The notes under the pieces were generated by a model. The model was not told where the DNA came from. It did not search any database and saw nothing but the letters and a program-made list of their open reading frames with translations. Source: Lactarius indigo (lineage: Eukaryota > Basidiomycota > Agaricomycetes > Russulales > Russulaceae). From it: a stretch of 64,000 nucleotides of DNA. Numbering within the stretch: the first letter of the stretch is position 1; every line of letters begins with the position of its first letter. The DNA lies in contig JAFKAC010000033.1 of the NCBI GenBank assembly GCA_025766275.1, positions 527,501-591,500 on the forward strand, given 5' to 3'. Of the stretch, positions 51,801 to 59,746 are shown piece after piece. Made by a program: the position numbers and the translations under genes.

Positions 51801-54733
51801 GTCAGGCGCAGCTTACAGCCCTCCCCGCGGATTGGGTCGATCGTTACCATTTGGAGCGATCCTCTACCCTCCCTTCCCTAGCCTTTCACCGTGGCCGTCT
51901 CGCGATCGTGGACGATCTCGCCTTGAGGAGGGGGGTGATCGAATCCTTCCACGATTCGATTACGGCGGGTCACCCCGGCCAGACAAAAACCACGCAGGCA
52001 ATACAAAAACACTATTGGTGGCCGAATATGGCGAAAGATATCGCCGACTACGTCCTCGGCTGCCATGTCTGCCAAGCCAATAAAAACCTACCAGGTCGCC
52101 CAAAACCGCCGATCTCACCCATTTATCCTGCAGAAACAGCGCTACCATTTCACATCGTAGCCCTCGATTTCATCGTCAAACTGCCTAAATCGGGAAAGTA
52201 CGATACCATCCTCACGATCACCGATCAAGGATGTTCGAAAGCCAGTATATTCATTCCGTGTCGAGAAACGGTAGACGCGGAACAGACCGCGACACTGTAT
52301 CTCCGATACGTCGTGCCACACTACGGACTCCCTACCAAGGTGATATCCGATAGGGATCCGCGCTTCACTGCCTCATTTACCAGGGCCCTCTGCGCCGCGT
52401 TAAAGGTTGAGCAAAACATCAGCACGGCTTACCACCCACGCACGGATGGTCAATCGGAGCGTACTAACCAACGCCTAGAACAATACTTACGAGTTTTCTC
52501 AAATTACCAACAGAATGACTGGGCAAAGTGGTTACCGATCGCGCAGTATACGCTCAATGCGTGGACATCGGAGACGACTCGGAAAACACCATTCGAACTA
52601 CTAGTCGGATTCACACCCCACGTTCACCAACCCACAACAAACGCCACATCATCGCCTAGAGCATCCGATAGACTCACGGAACTCCAGGAAGCGCGGCGAC
52701 AGGCGAAGGAAGCCATGAGAGCGACTCAGTTGAAATGGGTAAAGGAGACGACGTATCAGCCTTATCGCATCGGCGATAAAGTCTGGCTGGACGCCACGAA
52801 TTTGAAAACTACCCACCCTACAACAAAGTTGGCACCTCGCCGATACGGACCCTTCCTCGTCACACAGCGCATCTCGGACGTCGCCTATGCCCTACAGCTA
52901 CCGGCGACGTGGCACATTCATAACACCTTTCACGCAGGATTACTCACGCCCTATAAAACCAGCGAGATCAATGGTGCCAAAGATAGTAACCCTCCGCCGG
53001 ACCTTATAGACGGAGAACAAGAATGGGAAGTGGAGCAACTTCTCGATTATCGCGTCTTCGGTCGCAGGAAAACGCCACAATATCTCGTACGATGGAAAGG
53101 GTATACTGCGGCGCACGATAGCTGGGAGCCAGAATCAAATCTGCGAGCCCCAGATCTTATCCGCGAGTATAAGAATGCACACGATACAACGATTAACTCC
53201 ATCTCTATCATGGACAACATCCCACCTCGTCATCCACCACAGTACCCGTGGATTTCTGACGACGATACGCCGCAGTGGTTACGCGCACAAGTCAATCGCG
53301 AAGTCGAACGATGGGCCAACGTTGGTCCAACGTATGACGCGCGACAGAACTCCCCGCGTTCTCGTGAGGACATGTGGGGGCTTAGCACCTACATCACACC
53401 GCAGGGGTTACACAGACGCCACTCGCAAGCTCGTACTAATCGACGACAGAGATTACTGAGGGAAGCATTGGAACAAATCGCTCAGGAGGAAGAAGAAGCG
53501 GGACTTTGGGAGGGCCCTCAGTCACCTCTGACACCAGCACCGGAGATACCTCGTCTGGCGCCACCTTCGCCACCGAAACCGACCTTAGCTCTGCGTATCA
53601 CCAACCCGACCCCAACGTCGCCACAGCACCCACTACCCCCGCGCCCCAGCAACCCACTGGGACTGGACCAACCCCGGTCGCTTCTTCAGAGAGTCGATCG
53701 ACCGGATCGGAACTGGACCATGACGCTCCCCACCAATGACTATATCATGGAGATACCGCTTGCTAACGGAACTAGAGGGCGAGCTCCATTCGTCCAGTTC
53801 TTGATCGACCAACGCGATCGACCAGTAATTATCGCCACTGAAGGGCGTAACCAGCCCATTTACTACGGTCCGCTATTCGCTAAACCTCGCAACGGCCCCG
53901 ATCTTCCCGCAGATTCGCCAGACGACAGAGACCTATTCCGTGCAGACCATGCCGCGCGACGGGAAGTCGACCAGGCCCTGTATTTGCTTGCTGACCCAGG
54001 AGTTACTGCGGAAGTACACCGCTTGCGCGCGTCTCTTGTCAGACGCGACCAGCTCGTGGCACGCATGAAGGAGACCGAACGAGCGTGGAGCGAGTGGAGC
54101 ACCGAAGCTGACGAAATCGACCAACGTTTGGCCAGCGCGCGAGCAGTTTCGCGCTTGAGGCCGTATCTGTCGGATCCTATCCCCACCCTCCTACCATTTG
54201 CCACCATACGCATGAACAACACAGACCGACGACTTGACCACCATCGCGTACCGATCATCGGATCGGAAGTCGTGCTCCCCGTTCCGCCGCGCCAACCCCT
54301 TCGCACTTACGCTCAGACCGCACAGGTGACGCGTCACACGCAGTTCCCAAGCCTTCACGGGGAACAGTCTCCCGCTAGTCAGGTAGCCGACGAAGACCAA
54401 CGCGCGTCGCGCCACGACAGGCGAGGCTTGCCTGCATGCAGCTACTGCGACGACGACCAACATCTTACGTTCGAGTGTCGCCAGCCTCATACCAAATGCG
54501 CGACTCGACGCGTCTGTCATGTATCAACGACGCACGCTCACGTACGTACTTACTGCGCATGGCTCTCTATGCTCGGACGCGCGGTGGATCGCGAACGAGC
54601 GACACAAATCAACGCTCGACTTCGCGCGCAACGACGAGGTACGCCATACGAACGCCCGACTCATTTTATCTTTCGCCACGACTACGACTTCTCGCGCGCA
54701 CTCGATGACGCGAATCGAGACGATCGCGCCTAG
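48809..54733 (+). CDS. Element E gag-pol polyprotein, single intact frame
   Basis: 1974 aa from ATG 48809. Capsid 'YFNGDRAKSAQFLHEFNQY' and 'IDEYIARFEQLAEAAGWDM'; knuckle 'CFRCKQSGHLSRDC' (about 49595); protease 'PVLLDSGASQNFIDP' (about 49935); RT 'LFVYMDDILIATTHD' (about 50890); RNase H 'LQTDASLYAIGAILTQ'; integrase 'SFHDSITAGHPGQTKT', 'CHVCQANKN' and core 'ALDFIVKLPKSGKYDT'; 'DGQSERTNQRLEQYLRVF'; chromodomain 'VEQLLDYRVFGRRKTPQYLV' (about 53028-53170); C-terminal module 'VQFLIDQRDRPVIIATEG', 'IYYGPLFAKP', coiled-coil 'GVTAEVHRLRASLVRRDQL'; final CCHC 'CSYCDDDQHLTFEC'. Gag and pol share one frame, unlike A1, A2, B, C and F, so no frameshift is needed. Motifs look intact. Confidence 0.95.
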   Translation: MASGSGSTPSTTTTNGPLQGGAPTYFNGDRAKSAQFLHEFNQYRRVNRTNERMVSPYQRVALALTLIRGPDVENWNQSQDKKLDEKINHATHPVAETDERLWDEFVIDFKNAWTDTLSKQTAYAKLTALSMSGEAIDEYIARFEQLAEAAGWDMTAIGTVDLFRRGLKKGLLVACLKRGVMPVTMDDWKVATREEVQRFRTITNCVAALGKGAVPPPKPIVPRPAPRNDVIPMDVDAVNTFTPRQRTPQEQAEWERCRKEGLCFRCKQSGHLSRDCPKKRLGPNRINEVATAPASQPTPPSVPVLDKTTLMSGLLGLSGADRKQMISQMLIEVGIDDDDDDLDGNSTTEINVLSSNDSTTLTVPVDVEGEDQVPVLLDSGASQNFIDPVLVRRLAMATIDVPARQAYNADGTLNQTGTITKACPVTFTWEKHEYKTHLYVTTLGRPRIILGHAWFKDTNPDINWSKNQLLGGIRRLTYRRCGEINTIAQQMAEKFGSSGAETLPPQYEQYATVFSEEAAKRFPPERVDDHVITLLPDAPPTLQCKIYPLNAKEMEHLDEFLREHLEKGYIRESKSHYASSFFFLKKKDGKLRPVQDYKPLNKITVRDTYPIPLISNILDRLADKTLFTKFDIRWGYNNIRIKDGDQWKAAFKTPRGLFEPMVMYFGLTNSPATFVRAMNRIFRNLLNQHPAELFVYMDDILIATTHDVHRHRMIVNKVLQVLLDESYFLKLSKCEFERTEIDYLGMTIADGTIRMGQDKISGLHDWPRHLTTVKQVRSVLGVLGYQRPFIPRYAHLAQPLTQLLRKDVPFEWTTTHTTALDTLISLACSRPALKQPDADLPYSLQTDASLYAIGAILTQPDSRNKHQAVGYFSQAFSSAERNYDVYDREFLALVRGLEHWRHLLVAARHPVTVFTDHANLLHYRSPQHINRRVARLVNILADYDLRLRHVPGPSLHADSLSRHPALVPATDDNTGVVVLPPAYFLNAARVVSLDDRCRQAQLTALPADWVDRYHLERSSTLPSLAFHRGRLAIVDDLALRRGVIESFHDSITAGHPGQTKTTQAIQKHYWWPNMAKDIADYVLGCHVCQANKNLPGRPKPPISPIYPAETALPFHIVALDFIVKLPKSGKYDTILTITDQGCSKASIFIPCRETVDAEQTATLYLRYVVPHYGLPTKVISDRDPRFTASFTRALCAALKVEQNISTAYHPRTDGQSERTNQRLEQYLRVFSNYQQNDWAKWLPIAQYTLNAWTSETTRKTPFELLVGFTPHVHQPTTNATSSPRASDRLTELQEARRQAKEAMRATQLKWVKETTYQPYRIGDKVWLDATNLKTTHPTTKLAPRRYGPFLVTQRISDVAYALQLPATWHIHNTFHAGLLTPYKTSEINGAKDSNPPPDLIDGEQEWEVEQLLDYRVFGRRKTPQYLVRWKGYTAAHDSWEPESNLRAPDLIREYKNAHDTTINSISIMDNIPPRHPPQYPWISDDDTPQWLRAQVNREVERWANVGPTYDARQNSPRSREDMWGLSTYITPQGLHRRHSQARTNRRQRLLREALEQIAQEEEEAGLWEGPQSPLTPAPEIPRLAPPSPPKPTLALRITNPTPTSPQHPLPPRPSNPLGLDQPRSLLQRVDRPDRNWTMTLPTNDYIMEIPLANGTRGRAPFVQFLIDQRDRPVIIATEGRNQPIYYGPLFAKPRNGPDLPADSPDDRDLFRADHAARREVDQALYLLADPGVTAEVHRLRASLVRRDQLVARMKETERAWSEWSTEADEIDQRLASARAVSRLRPYLSDPIPTLLPFATIRMNNTDRRLDHHRVPIIGSEVVLPVPPRQPLRTYAQTAQVTRHTQFPSLHGEQSPASQVADEDQRASRHDRRGLPACSYCDDDQHLTFECRQPHTKCATRRVCHVSTTHAHVRTYCAWLSMLGRAVDRERATQINARLRAQRRGTPYERPTHFIFRHDYDFSRALDDANRDDRA

Positions 54734-54741
54734 AAGGGGGG
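54732..54741 (+). other. Element E polypurine tract
   Basis: AGAAGGGGGG overlapping the stop codon, three bases before the 3' LTR. Confidence 0.7.
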
Positions 54742-54744
54742 CTA

Positions 54745-55086
54745 TGTCACGCCCACGTGACATCACGGTCACGAAACGCGCCACGTCAAATCGATTGCCA
54801 ACGAATGTATTTCTTGCCAGCTGTCTCTGCCACGTATGATGATCTTTTGCCAGCTCATTAGTAGTTCGTAAACACCAGAAAATAGTCCCGAAAACCCCTA
54901 GTCTGTACGAGTATAAAGAGGTAGTCATAGAGTAGCATGTACTTTGTCTACTCTTCGTTTGAATCCAGATCGTTACCTTCTCACTTGCGTGCTCTTTGAG
55001 TACTCCAAGCAGCATCTTCTCCACTCGCGTAAAACACGAGCTCCGACTTCGCTCTCGTCACGGAACGGTCCGCTGGAACCGTGACA
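54745..55086 (+). repeat. Element E 3' LTR
   Basis: 342 bp, identical to the 5' LTR by eye; followed by target duplication TCTGT (55087-55091). Confidence 0.95.
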
Positions 55087-55091
55087 TCTGT

Positions 55092-55844
55092 TCTATCTCC
55101 GGTGAACGGAGTAGGGGGTGCTCCTTTGAGTCCTCCTGAACTCGTTGTTGGTGTTCCTCCTGTTCTGGTGCTTGAGCCGGTACCTGTGCCAGTGCCTGTG
55201 GCGTTTATGGCTGACATGATAAGTGTTGGTTGTGGTGTGATGGGGATCTGGGGTGGTTCGACTGGGGAGGGCAATCTGATTGGTGGTAGTGGGGCTGGGA
55301 ATCCTTCTTCTGCTGGGGATGGTTCTATCCAAATAGGGATAGTGGGGCTGGCTTGTGACGAGGCTTGTGTGGGTACTGTGATGTCTAAGCGGAGTTCTGA
55401 GGAGTGGGATAGTTCTGAGTGTGATTCCACTTCGTCTGAGCTGGGTTCTTCTTCTGATGAGTCTTGTTGTAGTCCATATGTTCCCCTAGTGTTTCTTGGT
55501 GCTGAGGATGATTGTTGTGTGGGCGTTTCTGGGTTCTGTTCGTCTTCTTCGTTCCACCAGCCTAGTCCTTCAGCAAATCTGTGTGGTGTGATGTTTATGG
55601 CTCTGGTGTGGTATGTATTCTGAAAGTATCGGAGGATGTACCAGTTGTTGTTGATGAATTCCACTGGTCTGAGTTCGCCTTTGATAAGGCACTTGTAACA
55701 AGGTGGTCTGCCTGATGTTGTGGCCCAGCGAGCTCCTTTTCCTAGTTGACTGCTTTTAACGTGGTGTGGGAGGTCGTCTTGTGTTCTGGTTGTGACTGGG
55801 GTCCAATCGTTGTCTGATTCAAAGGTGACACTGATGCTAGCCAC
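55092..55844 (-). pseudogene. Element B gag, N-terminal part with Met-poor extension
   Basis: Minus strand. GTGGC at 55844 opens a frame with no Met until 'LIMSAINATGTGTG' (ATG at 55217), then 'GGLKGAPPTPFTGDRT' at the element E junction. The extension (209 codons) has 'GRPPCYKCLIKGELRPVEFI' and 'NNNWYILRYFQNTYHTRAIN', sharing the R-P-V-E-F...W pattern of A1/A2, then 'GWWNEEDEQNPE' and a Ser/Pro-rich linker. No stop separates extension and gag in this family. Out-of-frame ATGs exist in the leader (a three-codon ATG ACG GCA TAG, and one in the Ser-rich part). Confidence 0.8.
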
Positions 55845-56030
55845 GATTGTGGTCTGTCTTGGGTGCTGATTTGTGTAAGGGGATGGCTGAAGCGGCCTCT
55901 TGTGTCAAGGAGGATCCGTCGCCCGGCTATGCCGTCATTTTGGGTTCTGTGGAGTGTCTGGTTGTTGGCTGATGCGTCCTCTTGGATCGTCGCCCACTCT
56001 GCTGTGTGGCAGTAGTGTCTTGGGTGTTGT

Positions 56031-56041
56031 AGACTTGGCTT
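56031..56041 (-). other. Element B primer-binding site of self-priming type
   Basis: Minus strand AAGCCAAGTCT, one base inside the 5' LTR; 11-nt exact complement of AGACTTGGCTT at the inferred RNA start (56385-56395). Confidence 0.8.
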
Positions 56042-56042
56042 A

Positions 56043-56621
56043 TGTTACGCCCTAGCAGGGACGTGGGTTCTAAAGGTTCTGAATCACACAAGTATCAAGC
56101 GAAGACCTCTGTTGTCTTATTGCTATGAAATACGAGTGGTAAAAGTGTGGCACAAGGTGCAGCACTACTCTGTAATGTAGGACTCCTCGTCCGAAGTGTT
56201 TAACACTTCTCTACACTTGATCTTGCTAGTGCACAGAGTATAACAGGTGTAACGCGTTGATATAGTTCAACTGCAAAGACTTCGAAGTGTCCTGGTTAGG
56301 GACTGAGGTAGGGGATGCACAAGAAGAGAGGAATAAGGCGAGGTCACACCAAAGTACGAAGGCAAGGTTGCTAGATTGCAAACGAAGCCAAGTCTGGCTT
56401 CCTACGGTCTATGGTACAGGTTTATATAGGACAGGGTTCCAAACAACATGAACACAAGCCCACACAATATCAAAGAGACTAAACAGAGTAAGCAGAAGTT
56501 CGGATCAAAGAAACAGCGCCACTAGTAACAGTAGCTCCTTTGGTAACAAGGTATAGTACAGAAGGGGGAAGGCAGGGTGGAGACATACTGTGACTTAGGT
56601 CCGAAGCGTCGGATCATAACA
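56043..56621 (-). repeat. Element B 5' LTR with promoter
   Basis: 579 bp. On the minus strand TATATAA begins at 56428 and the self-primer segment AGACTTGGCTT at 56395, exactly 33 nt on. One substitution against the 3' LTR. Confidence 0.95.
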
Positions 56622-56626
56622 AGAGG

Positions 56627-57092
56627 TACTAGGGGAAATCTGGGGTGTCGAGGGTCAGGAGGTTACTTGGGATAGTAGACCAGAGAGTTTTTTGGTAGTA
56701 GTGTCTAGGATTTGTGATACTTCTTCTGTGTCGCTGTCTGAATCTTCGGATTGACTAGGTGTGTTAAAATGGACTGTTTTGTTGTTTAGGTAGGTCCACT
56801 GTTCGTTTACAAAGTTCCAATGGACGTTCTTCCCTTTGAAAGTGGCGTGTAGGGAATTGTAGCTTAGGTTCTCAACCTTGTCGATACCAGGAAAGGCTTC
56901 TTTTAGGTCCTGAAAAATGATTTGATGCTGGGTAGCGACTATTGTCCATGGGTGTTTTCCTGTAGGGCTGGATATATCCTCTTCCTTCCACTTGGCGTAG
57001 TAAAGGTTGTCAGTGAGGGAAAAATAAGGGTCGAAGAAGTATACTGGGACGTGGGCTTTTTCTTCCGGTGTGAGAGGTCGTTGTGTATTCAT
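56627..57092 (-). pseudogene. Element D gag, upstream domain, separated from gag by TGA
   Basis: Minus-strand frame from an ATG at 57092 ('MNTQRPLTPEEKAHVPVYFF') to TGA 56655-56657; the same frame continues past the TGA into 'PSTPQISPST' and over the element B insertion into gag. It contains 'LYYAKWKEEDISSPTGKHPW' and 'VHWNFVNEQWTYLNNK'. Upstream of the ATG the frame is open after a TAG ('CMNTQRP' preceded by 'DSWTVTRLQN'). The layout is like the extension-stop-gag of A1 and A2, but here decay cannot be excluded. Confidence 0.6.
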
Positions 57093-58876
57093 ACACTAGT
57101 TCTGCAGGCGGGTGACAGTCCAACTGTCTATGTTCCAAGGGTAATAGACCTTGTAGGCAGGGAGTAAGATGGCACGGTCTGGGTGGTTGGTCCTTTGTTG
57201 TCGACGGATCCAATGGTATTCCTCCCAAATACCAAAATGGGTTAGGATGGTTTTACTTCTCCACAAGAAGTCTTGAAAATATAAGGGACTGGTGGTGATT
57301 TTGGTTGCCCTGGTGAGTGGTTGAGCGAAGAATAAGGTTTCTTGGGCGTGTTGGTTTTGGTAAAGGAGGGTACAGTGGCGTTTGAAGACGTCGAGTTCCC
57401 TGGGGGTTCGTGTGGGTAAACTTTTGGTTACTAGGATCGCTTCAGGGAGGTGACAGTAAATTTCTCTAGGTTGGGTTTCTAGGTATTGCGCTTCATCACT
57501 ACTAGTGGTGTGTTGTCTAGGAATGTCTTGGATACTAGGGAAAACTGGTTCGTTTGGACTGGATTGGTTAATACTAGGGATTTGACTAGGGGTTCGTTGA
57601 TGGGCGCGTGCTGTTTGTCTTGGGATTACTGGAGTAGTATTTGTGGAGGTAAGAGGACGAGTGTCTACTTGGGGACGGTGGTGGCACCTTCTTGTAGTGC
57701 GTTGAGAGGATGCCAGGGTGACTGCCCAATTTGTGATGGGTTCCAGGTTGATGTTTGACAGGTGTAATTTTCTCAGGTTTTTGCTTAAAGTTGCGACTTA
57801 GCACTTTTCAGCAAAAGTAGGTCCCGACAAAATTTCTAAAAATCGTCTACGCTTCCACGGTACGGTAAGTAATTAAGTCTGGGGGCCCACAATACGACGT
57901 TAGGAGGGGTAGGGGGAGTAGCTGGTCTAAATCCACAAGTGCAGACTTCGTTTGAACACCAACAAGGGTTAGTGTTAACTGGGTTATTCCAAGTGTCCAC
58001 TACGGTTGCACCTTCTTCATCAGTGTCTCCATTATGGAGAGAGATGTTGCTGTCTTGTGGAGAGGGGACTTCGTCTGGAGGTGGGGGGGAATACTCAGGG
58101 CTAGGGGTTGAGGGGACTAGGGGTTCAAAGCCTGGTCCTGCTTCTGCGATTCAAGCAAGTAGAGCGATGGATTGTGGTCATTCAGAAGCTCTTCCTCCTC
58201 TCGCCTGTATGAGTTCCACTAGTTCTGGGTCTTCAGGTTCTCTGGGGGGTTCGAGGAATGTTCGTGGGTTTACTGCTGATTGGTCTGGGTTGGGGAGTGT
58301 TGTTTCCCAAACTCCGGTGCTGAAGATGTAGGAAAACTCTTTTCCTTCAACAATAACAAGTCGAGGTGGGGAGTTGCCGACTCTAACCACCTGGAGTTCT
58401 TGAAAGTTGATTTGTAGTTCTCTGTAGTTGAGGAGAACCTGGTTGATGTACCGTTTGGTATGCCCTGCTTCTATGCTTCTAATAAGTCGTTCTCTTCGAG
58501 GGGGAATGTGAATGAACCAGAGGAAGTTGCTCTTGGTCCAAACTAGGTATTGATCTGCTGGCCTGTTGTTGGTGGTGACGGCGCCTGAAAGGTGCCAGTA
58601 AAGAAGTTGCTCATGGGCGTCATCTACTAAGATAGGGAGGCAGTTGATAAGAGTTTCATAGCCTTCTTCGCTTAGTATTCTTCCAAAGTCGAAGCTATAG
58701 TGGAACTTGTTAAGGGCAGTGGGGGGGTCGGTCCAGGAGTCAGCGTTGTTTACAGCTGTTAAGTCAACAAGGGCAGTAGAGGGGTAGTAACGTTCAAGTT
58801 GTCGTTGCCTGTGGGATTCGAAGTTGGCTTGGGCTAGCGCTAGCCTCTGAGCTTCTGTTAGTTGTTCTGGGGGCAC
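57093..58876 (-). pseudogene. Element D upstream coding region, function unknown, several stops
   Basis: A minus-strand frame of 232 codons (58178-58876, GTG-led) reads 'RQRQLERYYPSTALVDLTAV', 'LNKFHYSFDFGRILSEEGYE', 'HIPPRRERLIRSIEAGHTKR', 'FSYIFSTGVWETTLP'. After two TGA codons the frame continues with an acidic/Pro-rich stretch and 'NTNPCWCSNEVCTCGFRP'. A further stretch near 57105-57720 reads 'REIYCHLPEAILVTKSLPTR', 'FQDFLWRSKTILTHFGIWEE', 'YKVYYPWNIDSWTVTRL' without Met. Protein-like throughout, so it is decayed coding sequence between the D promoter and gag, longer than in the other families; possibly two or more N-terminal domains. No known family recognised. Confidence 0.5.
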
Positions 58877-58960
58877 TTAAAACCACTCGGTTTAAGACCT
58901 TCTTAGATAGTAACATTTTACTTACTATTTGCGTTGAGACTTAAAACACTTGTTTTAAGT
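58876..58960. repeat. Two related palindromes upstream of the element D coding region
   Basis: CTTAAAACA-CT-TGTTTTAAG (about 58941-58960, perfect 9-bp arms) and CTTAAAACC-ACT-CGGTTTAAG (about 58876-58896, one mismatch). The same design occurs twice within 65 bp next to the first coding frame of D. Could be a protein-binding site or RNA hairpin. Confidence 0.5.
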
Positions 58961-59160
58961 TAACAAGGCAAGTTTATTTTTTCTTCAAAAGTACATCCCC
59001 CTTACTGACTTCTAGAGGGGTTGGGAGTCAGGGTAGGCAGTAATAAAAGAGAAGGGGTCGGCAGGGATACGGGGGTAAGGCAGTAAGCAAGTAAATGAGG
59101 GGAGGCGCGGACTAAGTCCTCAAAGAAGTATCCCTGGTGGTATGCGTAAATCTGTCCGTT
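58961..59160. other. Unassigned stretch between element D and element F
   Basis: About 200 bp between the palindromes and the proposed start of the F LTR. It may be the 5' leader or LTR remnant of D. A minus-strand frame of 70 codons crosses it and the F LTR, so it is not a real gene. Confidence 0.35.
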
Positions 59161-59728
59161 TGTTACGATTCTCTTGGACTCGTCTCTTTTCTTACTATTA
59201 TTCCCTTCCCACACTATACGAGCCCTGTACGACTACGCGGACGTTACGATTACCCGGTTTCCATCACGCGCCTTGCTTATCGACGTTCTCTTCTGATAAA
59301 GCTTGACATGTGCTAGTTTCCGACCTGTTCCCTCTCACGCGCGACCCCGCGTGATTCTCCATTATCCTCGATATAGCCTTGCCTTGTTCCCTATATGTCC
59401 CCTCCTTTCTTCCCCGGATTGGCGATGGCGCCATCTATTTGTAACGACCATACAGTGTGATCTCTATTTAACCCTAGTCATACCTAGCTTGTACGGTAGA
59501 CTAGACTTCTTGTGTAAAACTACACTCGTCTACGCGGAGTCTCCTCGTTCCCCGACCCTTGTCTTCGCTAGACCTTCGAGTCTTAGCTCCCCTCTATAGT
59601 CCAAGTGACGTGCGTCCTTGTGACTCTTGTGCATCATTCCTACTGAAGTCGAGCCTTTGAGCTTTGACTACCGAGCGACAGACTGACTTAGTACAGGTCG
59701 TACTCAACGCCCCTGTAGTGGCGTTACA
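59161..59728 (+). repeat. Element F 5' LTR (left limit inferred)
   Basis: Ends TAGTGGCGTTACA at 59728, like A1. The best start is TGTTACGATTC at 59161, giving 568 bp. No second copy to confirm. Confidence 0.65.
59465..59508 (+). promoter_or_regulatory. Element F promoter and self-primer segment
   Basis: TATTTAA at 59465-59471; AGACTAGACTT at 59498-59508, 33 nt on, is the exact 11-nt complement of 59731-59741. Confidence 0.75.
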
Positions 59729-59730
59729 TT

Positions 59731-59741
59731 AAGTCTAGTCT
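59731..59741 (+). other. Element F primer-binding site of self-priming type
   Basis: AAGTCTAGTCT, two bases after the LTR end; sequence differs from A1/A2 but the complementary segment in R has changed with it. Confidence 0.8.
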
Positions 59742-59746
59742 CCACA

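Larger units (their letters stand above)
47955..55086 (+). mobile_element. Element E: full-length, apparently intact Ty3/gypsy retrotransposon with identical LTRs
   Basis: 342-bp LTRs (47955-48296, 54745-55086) show no difference by eye; target duplication TCTGT in element B gag. One frame runs from 48326 to 54733 covering Gag, protease, RT, RNase H, integrase, chromodomain and C-terminal module without a stop or frameshift. Self-primer site and polypurine tract are present. This is the youngest insertion in the window and the best candidate for an active element. Confidence 0.95.
41546..56621 (-). mobile_element. Element B: full-length, young Ty3/gypsy chromodomain retrotransposon, split by element E
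   Basis: 579-bp LTRs (5' LTR 56043-56621, 3' LTR 41546-42124) with a single difference; target duplication AGAGG. Gag (55844-55092 joined to 47949-47016) and pol (47034-42151) are open apart from the element E insertion in gag (duplication TCTGT, 47950-47954 and 55087-55091). Before that hit B was probably autonomous. Two further B LTRs lie in the window (1012-1591, 37171-37520), so the family has been locally active. Confidence 0.95.
37526..59160 (-). mobile_element. Element D: old Ty3/gypsy retrotransposon, ends lost, split by element B
   Basis: Minus-strand element: long 5' coding region 56627-58876, gag continuing at 40461-41540, pol 37526-40460. Element B sits in gag with target duplication AGAGG (41541-41545, 56622-56626); removing it keeps the frame. 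The integrase end and 3' LTR lie beyond the truncated B LTR and are absent; the 5' LTR was not found before element F starts. It carries many stops and a dead RT box, and is the oldest layer of the stack because three other elements are nested in it. Confidence 0.8.

Noticed and set aside
59002..59214. Minus-strand 70-codon frame at the left of element F
   Set aside because: Crosses the proposed F LTR boundary, so it joins two unrelated sequences.
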